Shown piece by piece: positions 1 to 10,055 of a DNA stretch of 64,000 bases; the stretch's first letter is position 1, and the number at the start of each line of letters is the position of its first letter. The DNA lies in assembly GCA_034359265.1 (NCBI GenBank), contig CP136891.1, positions 54,576,501 to 54,640,500 on the forward strand, written 5' to 3'. This stretch comes from Canna indica. Its lineage: Eukaryota; Streptophyta; Magnoliopsida; Zingiberales; Cannaceae. The position numbers and the translations under genes were made by a program. The notes under the pieces were generated by a model that was given only the letters and a program-made list of their open reading frames with translations, did no database searches and had not been told where the DNA came from.

Positions 1-327
1 TGGCACTCTGAAGGGGTAATGCCCATAGCAGATCAGCAGCAAAGCCGGGGGCAGAATGGCCATCGGGGCCGTGGGGGCCAAGGGACCGGGTCAGTGAGGC
101 CGGCAGTGTCAGGAGGTGGTTCTCAGATATCTGAGGCACCGCAGTGTGGCAGCTGCAGTCGGAGGCACTGGGGGTCCTGCCTTAACCACACTAATGCTTG
201 CTTCAAGTGCGGCCAGGTCGGTCATTTCAAGAAGGACTGCCCTGAGGGAACTGGTCAGAAGCATGAGCAGTCAAGGGGTAAAGCACCTATGTCAACAGGG
301 TCAGTAGCACCGAGAGGGCAGACTTAG
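1..327 (+). pseudogene. gag C-terminal part of G0 with CCHC zinc knuckle
   Basis: This is the nucleocapsid end of a Gypsy Gag, which binds element RNA inside the particle. The knuckle CFKCGQVGHFKKDC (CX2CX4HX4C) is intact at 199-240. The flanks are rich in Gly, Gln and Arg. The frame has no real start in the window; it enters from the left edge. It stops at TAG 325-327, and the same frame continues into the protease at 382, so Gag and Pol were one reading frame and this stop is a nonsense mutation. Confidence 0.85.
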
Positions 328-900
328 AATAGGGGGCCGCAGACTAGTCATTCGGAGAGGCCGCCTGCGTGGGTCTATGCCATGAACCATGATGGGGCAA
401 AGGCTTCCAAAGCAGTTGTGACAGGTACTATTTTAGTATGTTCCTCTGCTGCATATGTATTATTTGATCCAGGTGCCATGCACTCATTTGTGTCTGCCAT
501 GTTTGCTGCAAAGCTGCCAATGGCACCCTCTATGCTTGATGGGCTATTGATGGTATCAACGCCTATGGGCGATGCAATCTTAACAACCTCAATTTATCAA
601 GGGTGTGAAGTGTTCATATGCGGTCATGTGCTGAGTGCGGACTTGACACTCCTACCCACTCTTGAGCTTGATGTCATCCTTGGCATGGATTGGTTGGCGA
701 AGCATTTCGCAATGCCGGACTATAGAGCCAAAGCAGTGATGTTTAATAAGCCTGGGCTACCGCAGTTCATCTTCCAAGGGGAGGGAGGTAGCAAGCCGAT
801 AGGGGTCATCTCAGCCCTAAAGGCTTGCAAATTTCTTAGAGGTGGCTGCCAATCTTTCCTGGCCTTTGTAGCTGTGGTCGAGGAGGAAAGGGGTGAAGCA
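328..900 (+). pseudogene. Retroviral-type aspartic protease of G0
   Basis: The domain begins around the AMNHDG segment at 379-396 and carries the active-site loop FDPGAMHSF with its Asp codon at 466-468. The second conserved block, LDVILGMDWL, lies near 667-696. The loop reads D-P-G rather than the common D-[ST]-G. The other copies here also lack D-[ST]-G, reading D-P-G in G1, D-L-G in G4 and D-P-D in G2. The frame is open from 328 to the TAG at 1129, in phase with gag and with the start of RT. Confidence 0.8.
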
Positions 901-1830
901 AAGCATGTCAGTGGAACCCCCGTGGTCTGTGAATTCCCTGATGTGTTTCCTAAGGAATTGCCAGGGTTGCCGCCCAGAAGGGAGGTCGATTTTTGCATTG
1001 ATCTGCAGCCTGGGGTGAAACCAATTTCCATTCCCCCTTACAAGATGGCACCGGCCGAACTCAGAGACCTAAAGCTGCAATTGCAGGAAATGCTAGACCT
1101 AGGGTTCATCCGACCGAGTGTATCACCCTAGGGTGCCCCGGTTCTCTTCGTGAAGAAGAAGGATGGGTCGATGCGCATGTGCATTGATTATAGGCAGCTG
1201 AACAAGGTGACTGTTAAGAACCGCTACCCACTGCCGAGGATAGATGATCTGTTTGACCAGCTGTAGGGGGTTCAATGGTTCTCAAAGATAGATTTGAGGT
1301 CCGGGTACCATCAGTTGAGAATTAGGGACTGCGATGTGCCAAAGACAACCTTTAGGACTCGCTATGGTTACTATGAATTCCTAGTGATGTCCTTTGGCCT
1401 AACTAATGCACCTGCTGCCTTCATAGACCTAATGAATAGGGTATTTAAGGAGTACCTGGATAGCTTTGTGATCGTCTTCATTGACGACATTTTGGTTTAC
1501 TCCAAGAGTGAGGAAGAGCACTCTAAGCACCTGAGAATGGTCCTAGAAACCCTCAGAGAGCACCGCTTGTTTGCCAAATTTTCCAAGTGTGAATTTTAGT
1601 TGGAAAGTGTAGGGTTCTTGGGCCATGTAGTGTCCAAGGAAAGAATAAGGGTAGATCCCGGCAAGATTGAAGTGGTTCAGAACTGGAAGAGGCTGACTAG
1701 TGCGATCAATGTCCGCAGTTTTCTTGGGTTGGCCGGCTATTACCGAAAGTTTGTGGAGAATTTCTCTAGAATTGCATCCCCTCTATCTCGGTTGACCCAG
1801 AAGAAGGTCAGATTCATTTCAAAAGCTCAA
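901..1830 (+). pseudogene. Reverse transcriptase of G0
   Basis: Gypsy RT blocks appear in order: the EFPDVFPKELPGLPP linker (931-975), the [20 protein letters not shown] region (1141-1200), [13 protein letters not shown] (1225-1263), the [10 protein letters not shown] block, and the catalytic FIDD at 1477-1488. TAG stops interrupt it at 1129, 1264 and 1597. Sister copies in the window read Trp, Gln and Trp at these places. A deletion near 1815-1830 removes the segment before FQKL and shifts the frame into RNase H. No RT can be made. Confidence 0.88.
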
Positions 1831-2400
1831 AGCATGTTTGACATCTGCACCCATGTTGGCTGTACCTTCCAGCTCAGAAGGGTTTGTGGTTTTCTGTGAT
1901 GCCTCTCGGGTTGGTCTGGGCTGCGTCTTGATGTAGTATGGCAGAGTGATTGCTTATGCGTCTCGCCAGTTGAAAGTTCATGAGAAGAAATATTCGACGC
2001 ATGACCTAGAACTAGCGGCAGTGGTCTTTGCACTGAAGCTTTGGAGGCACTACTTATACGGGGAGATTTGCGAAATCTACACAGATCACAAGAGTCTCCA
2101 GTACTTGCTTACCCAAAAGGAGCTGAACCTCAGGCAGATGAGGTGGTTGGAGCTCCTAAAGGACTATGATTGCACCATTATGTATCATCCGGGGAAAGAA
2201 AATGTGGTAGCCGATGCGCTGAGCAGAAAATCCATGGGCAGTTTGGCCCATTTGGAAGCTAAGCGGAGGCCTCTAGCTCGAGAGTTGTCTTTATGCCTAG
2301 ATGGGGGTGCAACCTTATCAGTGCCAGCTTCAGGTGCCCTGATGGCCCATCTGCGGGTACAGTCCACACTGGTGGACATGCTGCGTGCCGCGTAGGGGGA
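1831..2400 (+). pseudogene. RNase H domain of G0
   Basis: After the frameshift, the third frame gives an RNase HI-like domain that would degrade the RNA strand of the RNA-DNA hybrid. It shows [11 protein letters not shown] (1889-1921), the [22 protein letters not shown] helix, [22 protein letters not shown] with its Asp near 2084, and DALSRKS near 2214. TAG codons at 1934-1936 and 2393-2395 break it. G1 reads CAG at the first site and a Gln codon at the second. Confidence 0.85.
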
Positions 2401-3856
2401 AGATGCCTTTTGTGCACTGACCAAGGACCTGGTACAAAGAGGTGATGCAGAGAACAGTTTTAGATTGGACTCAGAAGGTGTGCTAAGGTTTAGAGATCGG
2501 ATAGTAGTACCAGACATGGCTGAGGTGAGCAGACAAGTACTAGAATTGGGTCATCATTCCACTTACATGATGCATCCGGGGGCCACCAAGATGTACCAGG
2601 ACTTAAGGCAGCATTACTGGTGGAAGGGCATGAAAAGAGAGGTGGCAGAATTTGTTTCTAAATGTCTAGTCTGTCAGCAGGTGAAAGCCGAACACCTTAA
2701 GCCTGCGGAGCTCCTACAAAATCTCGAAGTGCTCGAGTGGAAGTGGGAGAAAATCACCATGGATCTAGTGACTGGATTGCCTAAGTCAAAACTACTTTAT
2801 ACCATTTGGGTGGTGGTGGGCCGGTTAACCAAGACCGCGCACTTTATACCAGTGAAAACTACTTTCTCTATGGAGTAGTATGTCCGACTATTTTTGGATA
2901 GGATTGTGGCATATCATGGTACCCTGGTGATGATTATATCCGACCGTGGTACCTAGTTCATAGCCCGATTTTGGTAGTCCTTCCAGGAAGCGTTGGGTAC
3001 TCAGGTGCATTTCAGTACAGGCTTCCATCCACAGACTAACAGGCAGTCAAAGAGGACCATCCAAACTTTGGAGGACATGCTGAGGATGTGCGTCCTGGAT
3101 ATGGCAGATGGCTGGGAGAGGCACCTACCGTTGATCGAATTCGCCTATAACAATAACTATCACAGTAGCATTAGTATGGCTCCTTTTGAGGCCTTGTATG
3201 GGTGGCGGTGCAGGTCCCCGATGGGCTGGTTTGAGGTAGAAGAATCACTCATGGTGGGCCCCGACCTGGTTGAGGAGGCGGTAGAAAAAGTAAAGGTCAT
3301 TAAGGAAAGACTGCTGGCGGCTCAGAGTCGACAAAAAATGTATGCCGACAGAAAGGCTGGGGAATTCGAATTTGCAGAGGGTGACTTAGTATTCCTGAAG
3401 GTCTCTCCTATGAAAGGGGTGGTCCAGTTTGGGAAGAAGGGGAAATTGAGCCCTAGATACATTGGGCCTTTTCCCGTTCTCAAGCAGAGGGGTGAAGTGG
3501 CCTATGAGCTGCCATTGCCTCCTAGCCTGAGCAGAGTGCACCCAGCCTTCCTTGTATCCACGTTGCGGAAGTATGTAAAGGATGATTCGCATGTGATCAA
3601 GCCCTCTTCTATCGAGGTAGATTCAGCCATCGCATTTGAGGAAAGGCCGGTGGAGATTCTTGACCACCAGATCAGGAAGCTAAGGTCCAAGAAAATTTCC
3701 CTTGTAAAGGTCAGATGGGAGCACCATTCCGGGCAAGAGGCCACATGGGAGGTAGAGCAAGACATGAGAGAGCGCTACCCTTCCTTGTTCGAGGAGTCGG
3801 TAAGTCCTTGTTATTTAAGTAAATTCGAGGACGAATTTCCCGTAACGGGGGAAGGT
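2401..3856 (+). pseudogene. Integrase with C-terminal chromodomain-like tail of G0
   Basis: The HHCC zinc module (HHSTYMMHPGATKM to CLVCQQ, about 2552-2680) is followed by the catalytic core, with TMDLVTGLP for the first Asp and IISDRGT for the second. In the third block, where G1 and G2 read DGQSER, G0 reads NRQSKR, so the catalytic Glu is Lys at 3050-3052. TAG stops lie at 2876, 2954 and 2975. The C-terminal GKLSPRYIGPF block and the VKVRWEHHSGQEATWEVEQDM segment (about 3700-3765) are the Tekay-type chromodomain. Reading continues without a clear stop into the LTR. Confidence 0.87.
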
Positions 3857-6394
3857 TGTAAGACCCGAAAAAAAAAGTTTCCTATTATAAAAATCTATTT
3901 TGGTGCAGCGCGTCGGACCCGGGGGAAGTCGAGTCGAGCCTCAGGATCGTCTCGAGTGAAAAGGTATGACTCGGCTAATGAATCATGAAGTCTATTTGGA
4001 TAATTAACTTTCCTTTTATAAAATCATACCTTAAATTAAGTAAACTCGAGTCATATTATGGGTTGAGTCGGAACCAAAGTTGAGTTCGGGTTTAGTCGAG
4101 GTTTGAGTGCGAGTTAAGTGAGTCAAGAGGCCTCATTTGGAAAGCTAGATGAGGGATTAAAACCCTCATCTTGCAGCTGTCTGGCTCATTCATTGAGCCG
4201 CACAAGGAGGCAAGGGAGAAAGAGGAGGAGCAAGGGAAAAAAAGGGGAGGCACTACTCGGATTCTTGGTCAGAGATCTTGCCATTGTCGGAGCCGATCAC
4301 TTCGAGGACGTGGGGATCTTCTTCCTCACTATTTTCTCTTCTTAAAAAGCTGAGTGGTTAAGGCTTTAACAGTTTGGGGGAGGCGGGTAGCCGAACCCTA
4401 GATGCTAGGTTGAGTTCTCGCGTTTTTCCAACGATCTATGATTTCAACGATAGGTACTCATTGTTTTATGATGTTCTTGTCCGATCTCGCTGTTTTAACC
4501 ATCAATTTGAGTATTTTAGGGTCTGCCGAGTCATGGGAAAAGGGGAAAGGTCATGCCGAAATTTCCCCCGATTCCCTTGATGGCAAGAAGTCCCTTAGAT
4601 GCCCTATACCATTGTTTTGATTCAATCCTTTGAATTCCTTGTGTAACATGAAGCATGCCCCCCCTCTAAAGCCCCTTGAAGTGGCCGAATGAACCCTAAC
4701 ATTCATGAAGAGGGTCGGCCAAAGGGTGAGGGGAAGGGTAAGTTGATCTTTGGTATTTAAGAAGTACGTGGAATTGAAGAGACAAAGTATAGTTAAAGTC
4801 TCTTCCATCTTTCCCTACCCCAAGGACCTTGGCCGAGCAAGGTTTCCCTTGCTCATGGTTCGGCCAAGGTTGGGGAGAGGAGGAGAGATTTGCCTTAGAT
4901 GGAAAGTTCATGATCTTAGGGATCACATAAGAATATGAGAATACTTAGGAAGAACACCAAACTTAGCAAGTAGCTTAATTGATTTGAATTATAGAAATGC
5001 CAGATTGTATCCATACTTAGCATTTGATCCTTAAATTTGGATGTTGACAATGTTACCATGTTTTATAATTCATACTTGTTATTTAAATTATTACTACCTT
5101 GCCATGCTAGATAGTTGCTCCTTATTGTGCTACTATTCCTAAGGTAGTATAAGAATGGTTAGGTATGTGCATTATGATTAATTATGGTGAATGATATAAT
5201 ATTTGAGCATTTTTCTTTCCATTATACAAGCTGCCCTAAATGTCCTTGGATGGTATTCCAAGGATGACTCATGGAAATTCTCACCTAAGATAGTGTAAAA
5301 AAAGCTAGGTAACATGTAAGGTGTCGCTAGATGTTCATAACACATTTATGAAAACCTAGATATGAGATTATCACACTTCTATGGCTGCTTATACATCTTG
5401 GAAACTTAGAGATTGTAGGTGCATATACTAACAGGGGCGGCATGAATTGTTTACTCGGTAGCCGGACATGGCTAGATACGGGCAAAGGCCCGAAGTGTAT
5501 ATATATATATATATATGGAAACCCTAGGATTTTGATTGTGTAATGTGCTTGTGATGGTCTGCCGAGGAGCGAGAAGGTTGGAAATAACCAATGCTCAGCT
5601 CGGCCAGTTGGGTCTAGAGGTGCGCCAACGGGCCCGCTAGGTGCCAGACCCCAGTTTGGTGGGACTAGCTATCCTTACTCCAAACGGTGTCCGAAGACTA
5701 GTGGCCATCCTAGTCGACGGTCCGGGATTGTTTGCCTGTATCTTGAGATGATACTACCTGATATGGTAGGGAGGGTTGTAGCCGGGATATATTGCTATGA
5801 GTAGGCCAAGGGCCGGATGCCAGAGGGTTGATAAGCCACGATGGCAGGTTATCATGTACAGTTGGTACTGATGGATCCGTTGAGGGTGTGTAATTGTATT
5901 AGAAACACACTCTACCTCCTTGTACATTCCTTTATTGCCTTGTATGATATATATGCAGGTCTGAGGATTATGTGCAAGTTGATTTGAGCCACTCACTAAG
6001 TCCCAAGTGGACTCACAGTTTATATTTTATTTTGCAGAGCATGAGCAGAAGCTTGGTGTCGACATGGTGCAACTGGAGGGCGGAGGCGGTGCCATTTCTC
6101 GTAGCGGCGTCCATGAGTCTTAGACTAGTCCTAGTTATGTTGGTTTTATTTCTGCACTGACGGTTATCTTTGAAAAGAATTATAAAACTTGATATTTAAC
6201 CATTTGGATTTGATGTTGATGTTTCTTCTTGTTTTGAAAAACTTATATATATTGTGACTTGCAAACTTTTTAAAAAGTATGTTAAGTTTCTTTCAGTCGA
6301 TATGTTTTGGTTTCTTGATGTCAGTGTAGACAGTGGGCTACAGGGCAGTACGTGGGCCTTGGCCGGTTACACTACCCTCAGTCGGGGTGTGAAA
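3857..6394 (+). repeat. 3' LTR of G0
   Basis: A purine tract (GGGGGAAGG, 3847-3855) precedes TGTAAGACCCG at 3857. The LTR ends near 6394 in GGGGTGTGAAA, where a canonical end would be TGTGACA. The solo LTR at 18109-20540 is the same family, with matching start, interior and GGGGTGTGA end. The interior holds a (TA)n run at 5498-5516 and no coding sequence of its own. Directly after it lies G1 integrase sequence, so 6395 is the insertion junction. Confidence 0.85.
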
Positions 6395-7791
6395 CTGCTC
6401 CACTTCCCAAGTGACCTTTTGCCCGGAATGGTGCTCCCATCTGACCTTCACCAAAGGAATCTCTTTGGACCTTAATTTCCTGATCTAATCTAACGGTCTA
6501 GCACTTCCATAGGTCTCTCCTCATAAGAAACTGCTGAATCCACCTCAACTGCAGTAGGCTCAATCACATGGGATTCGTCCCGAATATACTTCTTTAGCAT
6601 AGACACATGGAATACTAGATGCACTATGTCCATGCTGGGAGGTAAAGCCAACTCATATGCTACTACACTTCTTCGTTTGAGTATAGGAAAATGCCCAATG
6701 AACCTAGGGCTTAGCTTCCCTCTTTTCCCAAACCTTACCACACCTTTCAAAGAGAACACCTTAAGGAAGACCATGTCCCCCTCTGCGAACTCTACCTCCC
6801 TCGCCTTTCCATTTGCATACATCTTCTGGTGACTCTGAGCTGCTACCAATCTCTCCTTGATCAGCTTCACTTTCTCCACTGCCTCCTCGACCAAGTCGGG
6901 TCCCATCATAAGAGAATCTCCTACCTCAAACCATCCCATAGGTGACCTGCATCGCCGCCCATATAATGCCTCAAAAGGAGTCATCCCGATGCTACTCTGA
7001 TAGTTGTTCTTGTAGGCAAACTCGATCAAGGGTAAGTGCCTCTCCTGACCGTCTTCCAAGTCTAGCACACATGCCCTCAGCATATCCTCCAACGTCTGAA
7101 TGGTTCGCTCGGACTGACCATCGGTCTATGGGTGAAATACGGTGTTGAATCCCACCTGTGTGCCCAAAGCCTCGTGGAGAGACTGCCAAAATCGATCTGT
7201 GAACTGGGTACCCCGATTTGAAATGATCATGACAGGAACAACGTGGTATGACACGATCTGATCCAGAAACAATCTCGCATACTGCTCGGCTGAAAAGGTT
7301 GTCTTGACTGGTATGAAATGTGTCGTCTTGGTTAGGCGATCCACCACAACCCAGATAGAATCATTGCCCTTCCCTGACCTTGGCAACCCCATCACAAAGT
7401 CCATAGTTATTTTCTCTCATTTCCATTCAGGTACCTCTAGGTTCTGGAGCAACCCTGCCAACTTCAAGTGTTCGGCCTTCACCTACTGACAGACTAGGCA
7501 CTTAGACACAAACTCGGCCATCTCTCTCTTCATGCCTTTCCACAAATAGTTGTGCCTCAGATCACGGTAAATCATCGTGGCCCCCGAATGCATGATGTAT
7601 GTGGAACGGTGGGCCATCTCTAGTACCTGTCTACGAACTTCCGCCATGTCAGACACTACTATCCTGTTCTTGAACCTCGAAACATCCTCAGAGTCAATTC
7701 TAAAACCATTATCTGCATCGCCTCTCCTAACTAGATACTTAGTCAACGCACAAAAGAAATCCTCTTGTTGTGCTACTCGTAACATGTCCAC
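6395..7791 (-). pseudogene. Integrase of G1
   Basis: Reading leftwards from 7791, the HHCC module (HRSTYIMHSGATMI to CLVCQ), the core (MDFVMGLPRSGKGNDSIWVV, 7347-7404), the second Asp region (now IISNRGTQF, where the Asp has become Asn), the DGQSERTIQ block and the C-terminal GKLSPRFIGHF block are visible. The chromodomain is cut at 6395 by G0. Stops near 7127 (HPQ to HP-stop) and between 7405 and 7482 break the frame. Identity with G2 is plain in every segment. Confidence 0.85.
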
Positions 7792-7800
7792 TAGCGTGGA

Positions 7801-9173
7801 CTACACCCTTAGGTGCGCCACCAATGCCCTAGAGTTCGTTACCATCAGGACTGCTCCATCGTCTAAGCATACAGCCAAGTCATGAGCTAGCGGCCTTCTC
7901 TTGACAGCCAAGTGCGCTAAATTGCCCACGGATTTCCTGCTCAAAGCATCTGCCATTATATTTACTTTTCCCGAATGGTACATTATTGTGTAATCATAGT
8001 CCTTCAAGAGCTCGAGGCACCTTCTTTGCCTTAGATTTAGTTCCTTCTGGGTAAGCAAGTACTGGAGGCTCTTGTTATCAGTGTATATCTCACAAGCCTC
8101 GCCATAAAGGTAGTGATGCCATAGCTTCAATACGAACACCACCGCCGCCAGCTCCAGGTCATGCGTCAGATAATTTTTCTCGAGAACTTTTAACTGATGG
8201 GATGCATAGGCTATTACCCCGCCATACTGCATTAGACGCAACCCAAGCCAACCCAAGAGGCATCATAGCAAACCACAAACCCTCCTGAGCCCGAAGTTAC
8301 AGCTAAGACTGACGCCGACGTCAAATAGTCCTTGAGCTTCTGATAGTTCTCCTAGCACTTGTCATCCCATATGAACTTGACATTCTTCTGGGTCAGGTGG
8401 GTCAATAGTGTCGTAATCCTGGAAAAAAATTTCACGAACTTCCTGTAGTAGCCAACCAACCCCAGGAAGCTACGAATCTCCATCACACTGGTCGACCGCT
8501 TCCAATTCTGGACTGCTTCCACCTTGGCGGGGTCAACCTTTACCCATTCCCTCGATACAACGTGGCCTAGGAATCCCACGCTTTCTAGCTAGAACTCTCA
8601 CTTGGAGAACTTGGCATAAAGCTTATGCTCCTTGAGAGTTTCTAGAACCATCCTTAGGTGCTCATAATGCTCTTTCCTGCTCCTGGAATAAATCAAAATA
8701 TCATCAATAAAAACAATCGCAAATCTATCCAGGTATTCCTTGAACACTCGGTTCATTAGATCCATGAAAGCTGCTGGTGCATTTGTCAGCCCGAAAGACA
8801 TGACCAAAAACTCGAAGTGACCATATCTCGACCTGAAGGTAGTCTTAGGAACGTCAGAGTCCTGGATTCTCAACTGGTGGTACTCGAACCTCAGATCAAT
8901 CTTAGAGAACTACTGCGCCCCCTGGAGTTGATCGAACAGGTTATCACTCCTAGGCAGCGGGTAACGATTCTTCATAGTCACGTTGTTGAGCTGTCTGAAA
9001 TCAATGCATATATGCATGGATCTGTCCTTCTTTTTCACAAAGAGTACTGGAGCACCCCACGGTGAAACACTCAGGCGTATGAAGCCCAAATCTAGTAGCT
9101 CCTGTAATTGTGACTTCAACTCTCTCAGCTCCGTCGGTGCTATCCGATAAGGTGGATTGGAGATCGGTTTCAC
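7801..9173 (-). pseudogene. RT and RNase H of G1
   Basis: RT runs leftwards from 9173 with [20 protein letters not shown], the [13 protein letters not shown] segment (8873 leftwards) and [11 protein letters not shown] near 8690-8725. RNase H follows at about 8256-7801 with [34 protein letters not shown] (His of TDH is Asn) and DALSRKSVG. Nonsense codons occur near 8580-8590 and 8605, and small indels lie around 8257-8352. At the TAG sites of G0, G1 usually keeps the ancestral Gln codon, which makes it a useful reference. Confidence 0.86.
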
Positions 9174-9179
9174 CCTGGA

Positions 9180-9888
9180 CTACAAGTTAATGTAGAATTT
9201 AACCTCCCTATTTGGTGGCAAACCTGGTAGCTCTTTGTGGAAAACATCAGGGAATTCAAAAACTACGTGTGTCCCTTTAACATCCCCTATTGTACCCCTG
9301 TCCTCCTCTGCCATAAATACAAAGGCCAAAAAGGATTGACAGTCGCTTGAAAGCAATTTGCAGGTCCTCATAGCGGAAATGACCCCCACAGGGTTCTTCT
9401 TTCTTGTCTCCCTAGAAGGTGAACTGCGGCAATCCAGACTTTCTAAAGGTAAGAGTATTAGCCCTGTATTCTACTGACGCATAATGCTCCACCAGCCAGT
9501 CCATGCCCAATATCACGTCCAGTTCCAGCATCGGTAAGAGTGTCAACTCGGCCATCAGCACCTGCCCACAAATAATCACCTCATAGTCCCTAAAGATAAT
9601 CTCAGCCAAGATAGCATCGCGCATCGACACTAGAAAAGGCACATCAAGCAATGAGGGTTTCCCTAATAATTTAGTAATAAACAAATCAAATACGAGTGAA
9701 TGGGTGGCACCCGGATCAAATAATATGAAAGCAGCAGCAGAACCTACAACAAGTGTACCTATCACCACTGCCTTTGACGCCTCAACACCATCCCAGTTCA
9801 TAGCAAATACTCGTGCAGGAGGCCTCTCTGAACCACTGGCCTGCTGTCCTCCACCCTGTGTCTGACTTCTTTGAGCTTCAGAACCCAC
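9180..9888 (-). pseudogene. Protease and PR-RT linker of G1
   Basis: The protease frame reads leftwards from 9888 through RVFAMNWDG, AAFILFDPGATHSL and LDVILGMDWLVEH to LPQFTF at 9412. The linker EFPDVFHKELPGLPPNREV follows at about 9195-9251. The active loop is again D-P-G. A frame break lies between 9389 and 9412. Upstream of this frame gag is nearly absent: the sequence passes within a few bases from the first gag codons (about 9890-9950) to the protease leader. Confidence 0.83.
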
Positions 9889-9950
9889 TGATAACGACGC
9901 TCCATGGAGTTGCTACCACGACCGTTCAATGCGGCATTAAAAGGCTCCAT
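9889..9950 (-). pseudogene. Gag N-terminal stub of G1
   Basis: The start codon is the complement of 9948-9950, giving MEPFNAALNGRGSNSMERR, which matches the first residues of gag in G2 (start at 61311). The rest of gag, including the capsid region and zinc knuckle, about 1.1 kb in G4, is missing. A single internal deletion joining the stub to the protease leader explains this. It could not have provided Gag in cis. Confidence 0.75.
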
Positions 9951-10055
9951 CACACTAGCATTTATAAGAAAATCATCATTAATAGCAAGAAATTATTCAT
10001 AACTTTTAAAGCTACTAATCACATGTCGCGCTGAGGTGCAAACTTAGTCTATTGA

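Larger units (their letters stand above)
1..6394 (+). mobile_element. Ty3/Gypsy chromovirus G0 (Tekay/Del-like), 5' end outside window
   Basis: The order gag zinc knuckle, protease, reverse transcriptase, RNase H, integrase, chromodomain-like tail, purine tract and long LTR is that of a Tekay/Del-type chromovirus. The internal part runs to about 3856 and the 3' LTR is 3857-6394. It is dead: nine in-frame TAG codons, one frameshift near 1820 and a changed integrase catalytic residue. It appears inserted in G1, because G1 coding sequence resumes directly after the LTR at 6395. The 5' LTR and most of gag lie left of the window. Confidence 0.9.

Noticed and set aside
463..480. D-P-G protease loop as a novel catalytic variant
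   Set aside because: It appears in two copies here, with D-P-D and D-L-G in the other two, and, from what I recall, is common in Tekay/Del-type plant elements; I treat it as a family trait, not a discovery.
720..1031. Open frame of 103 codons on the minus strand
   Set aside because: It is antisense to the protease-RT linker of G0. Similar antisense frames occur at 44792-44998 and, in G2, at 59464-59868, always opposite the same coding segment.
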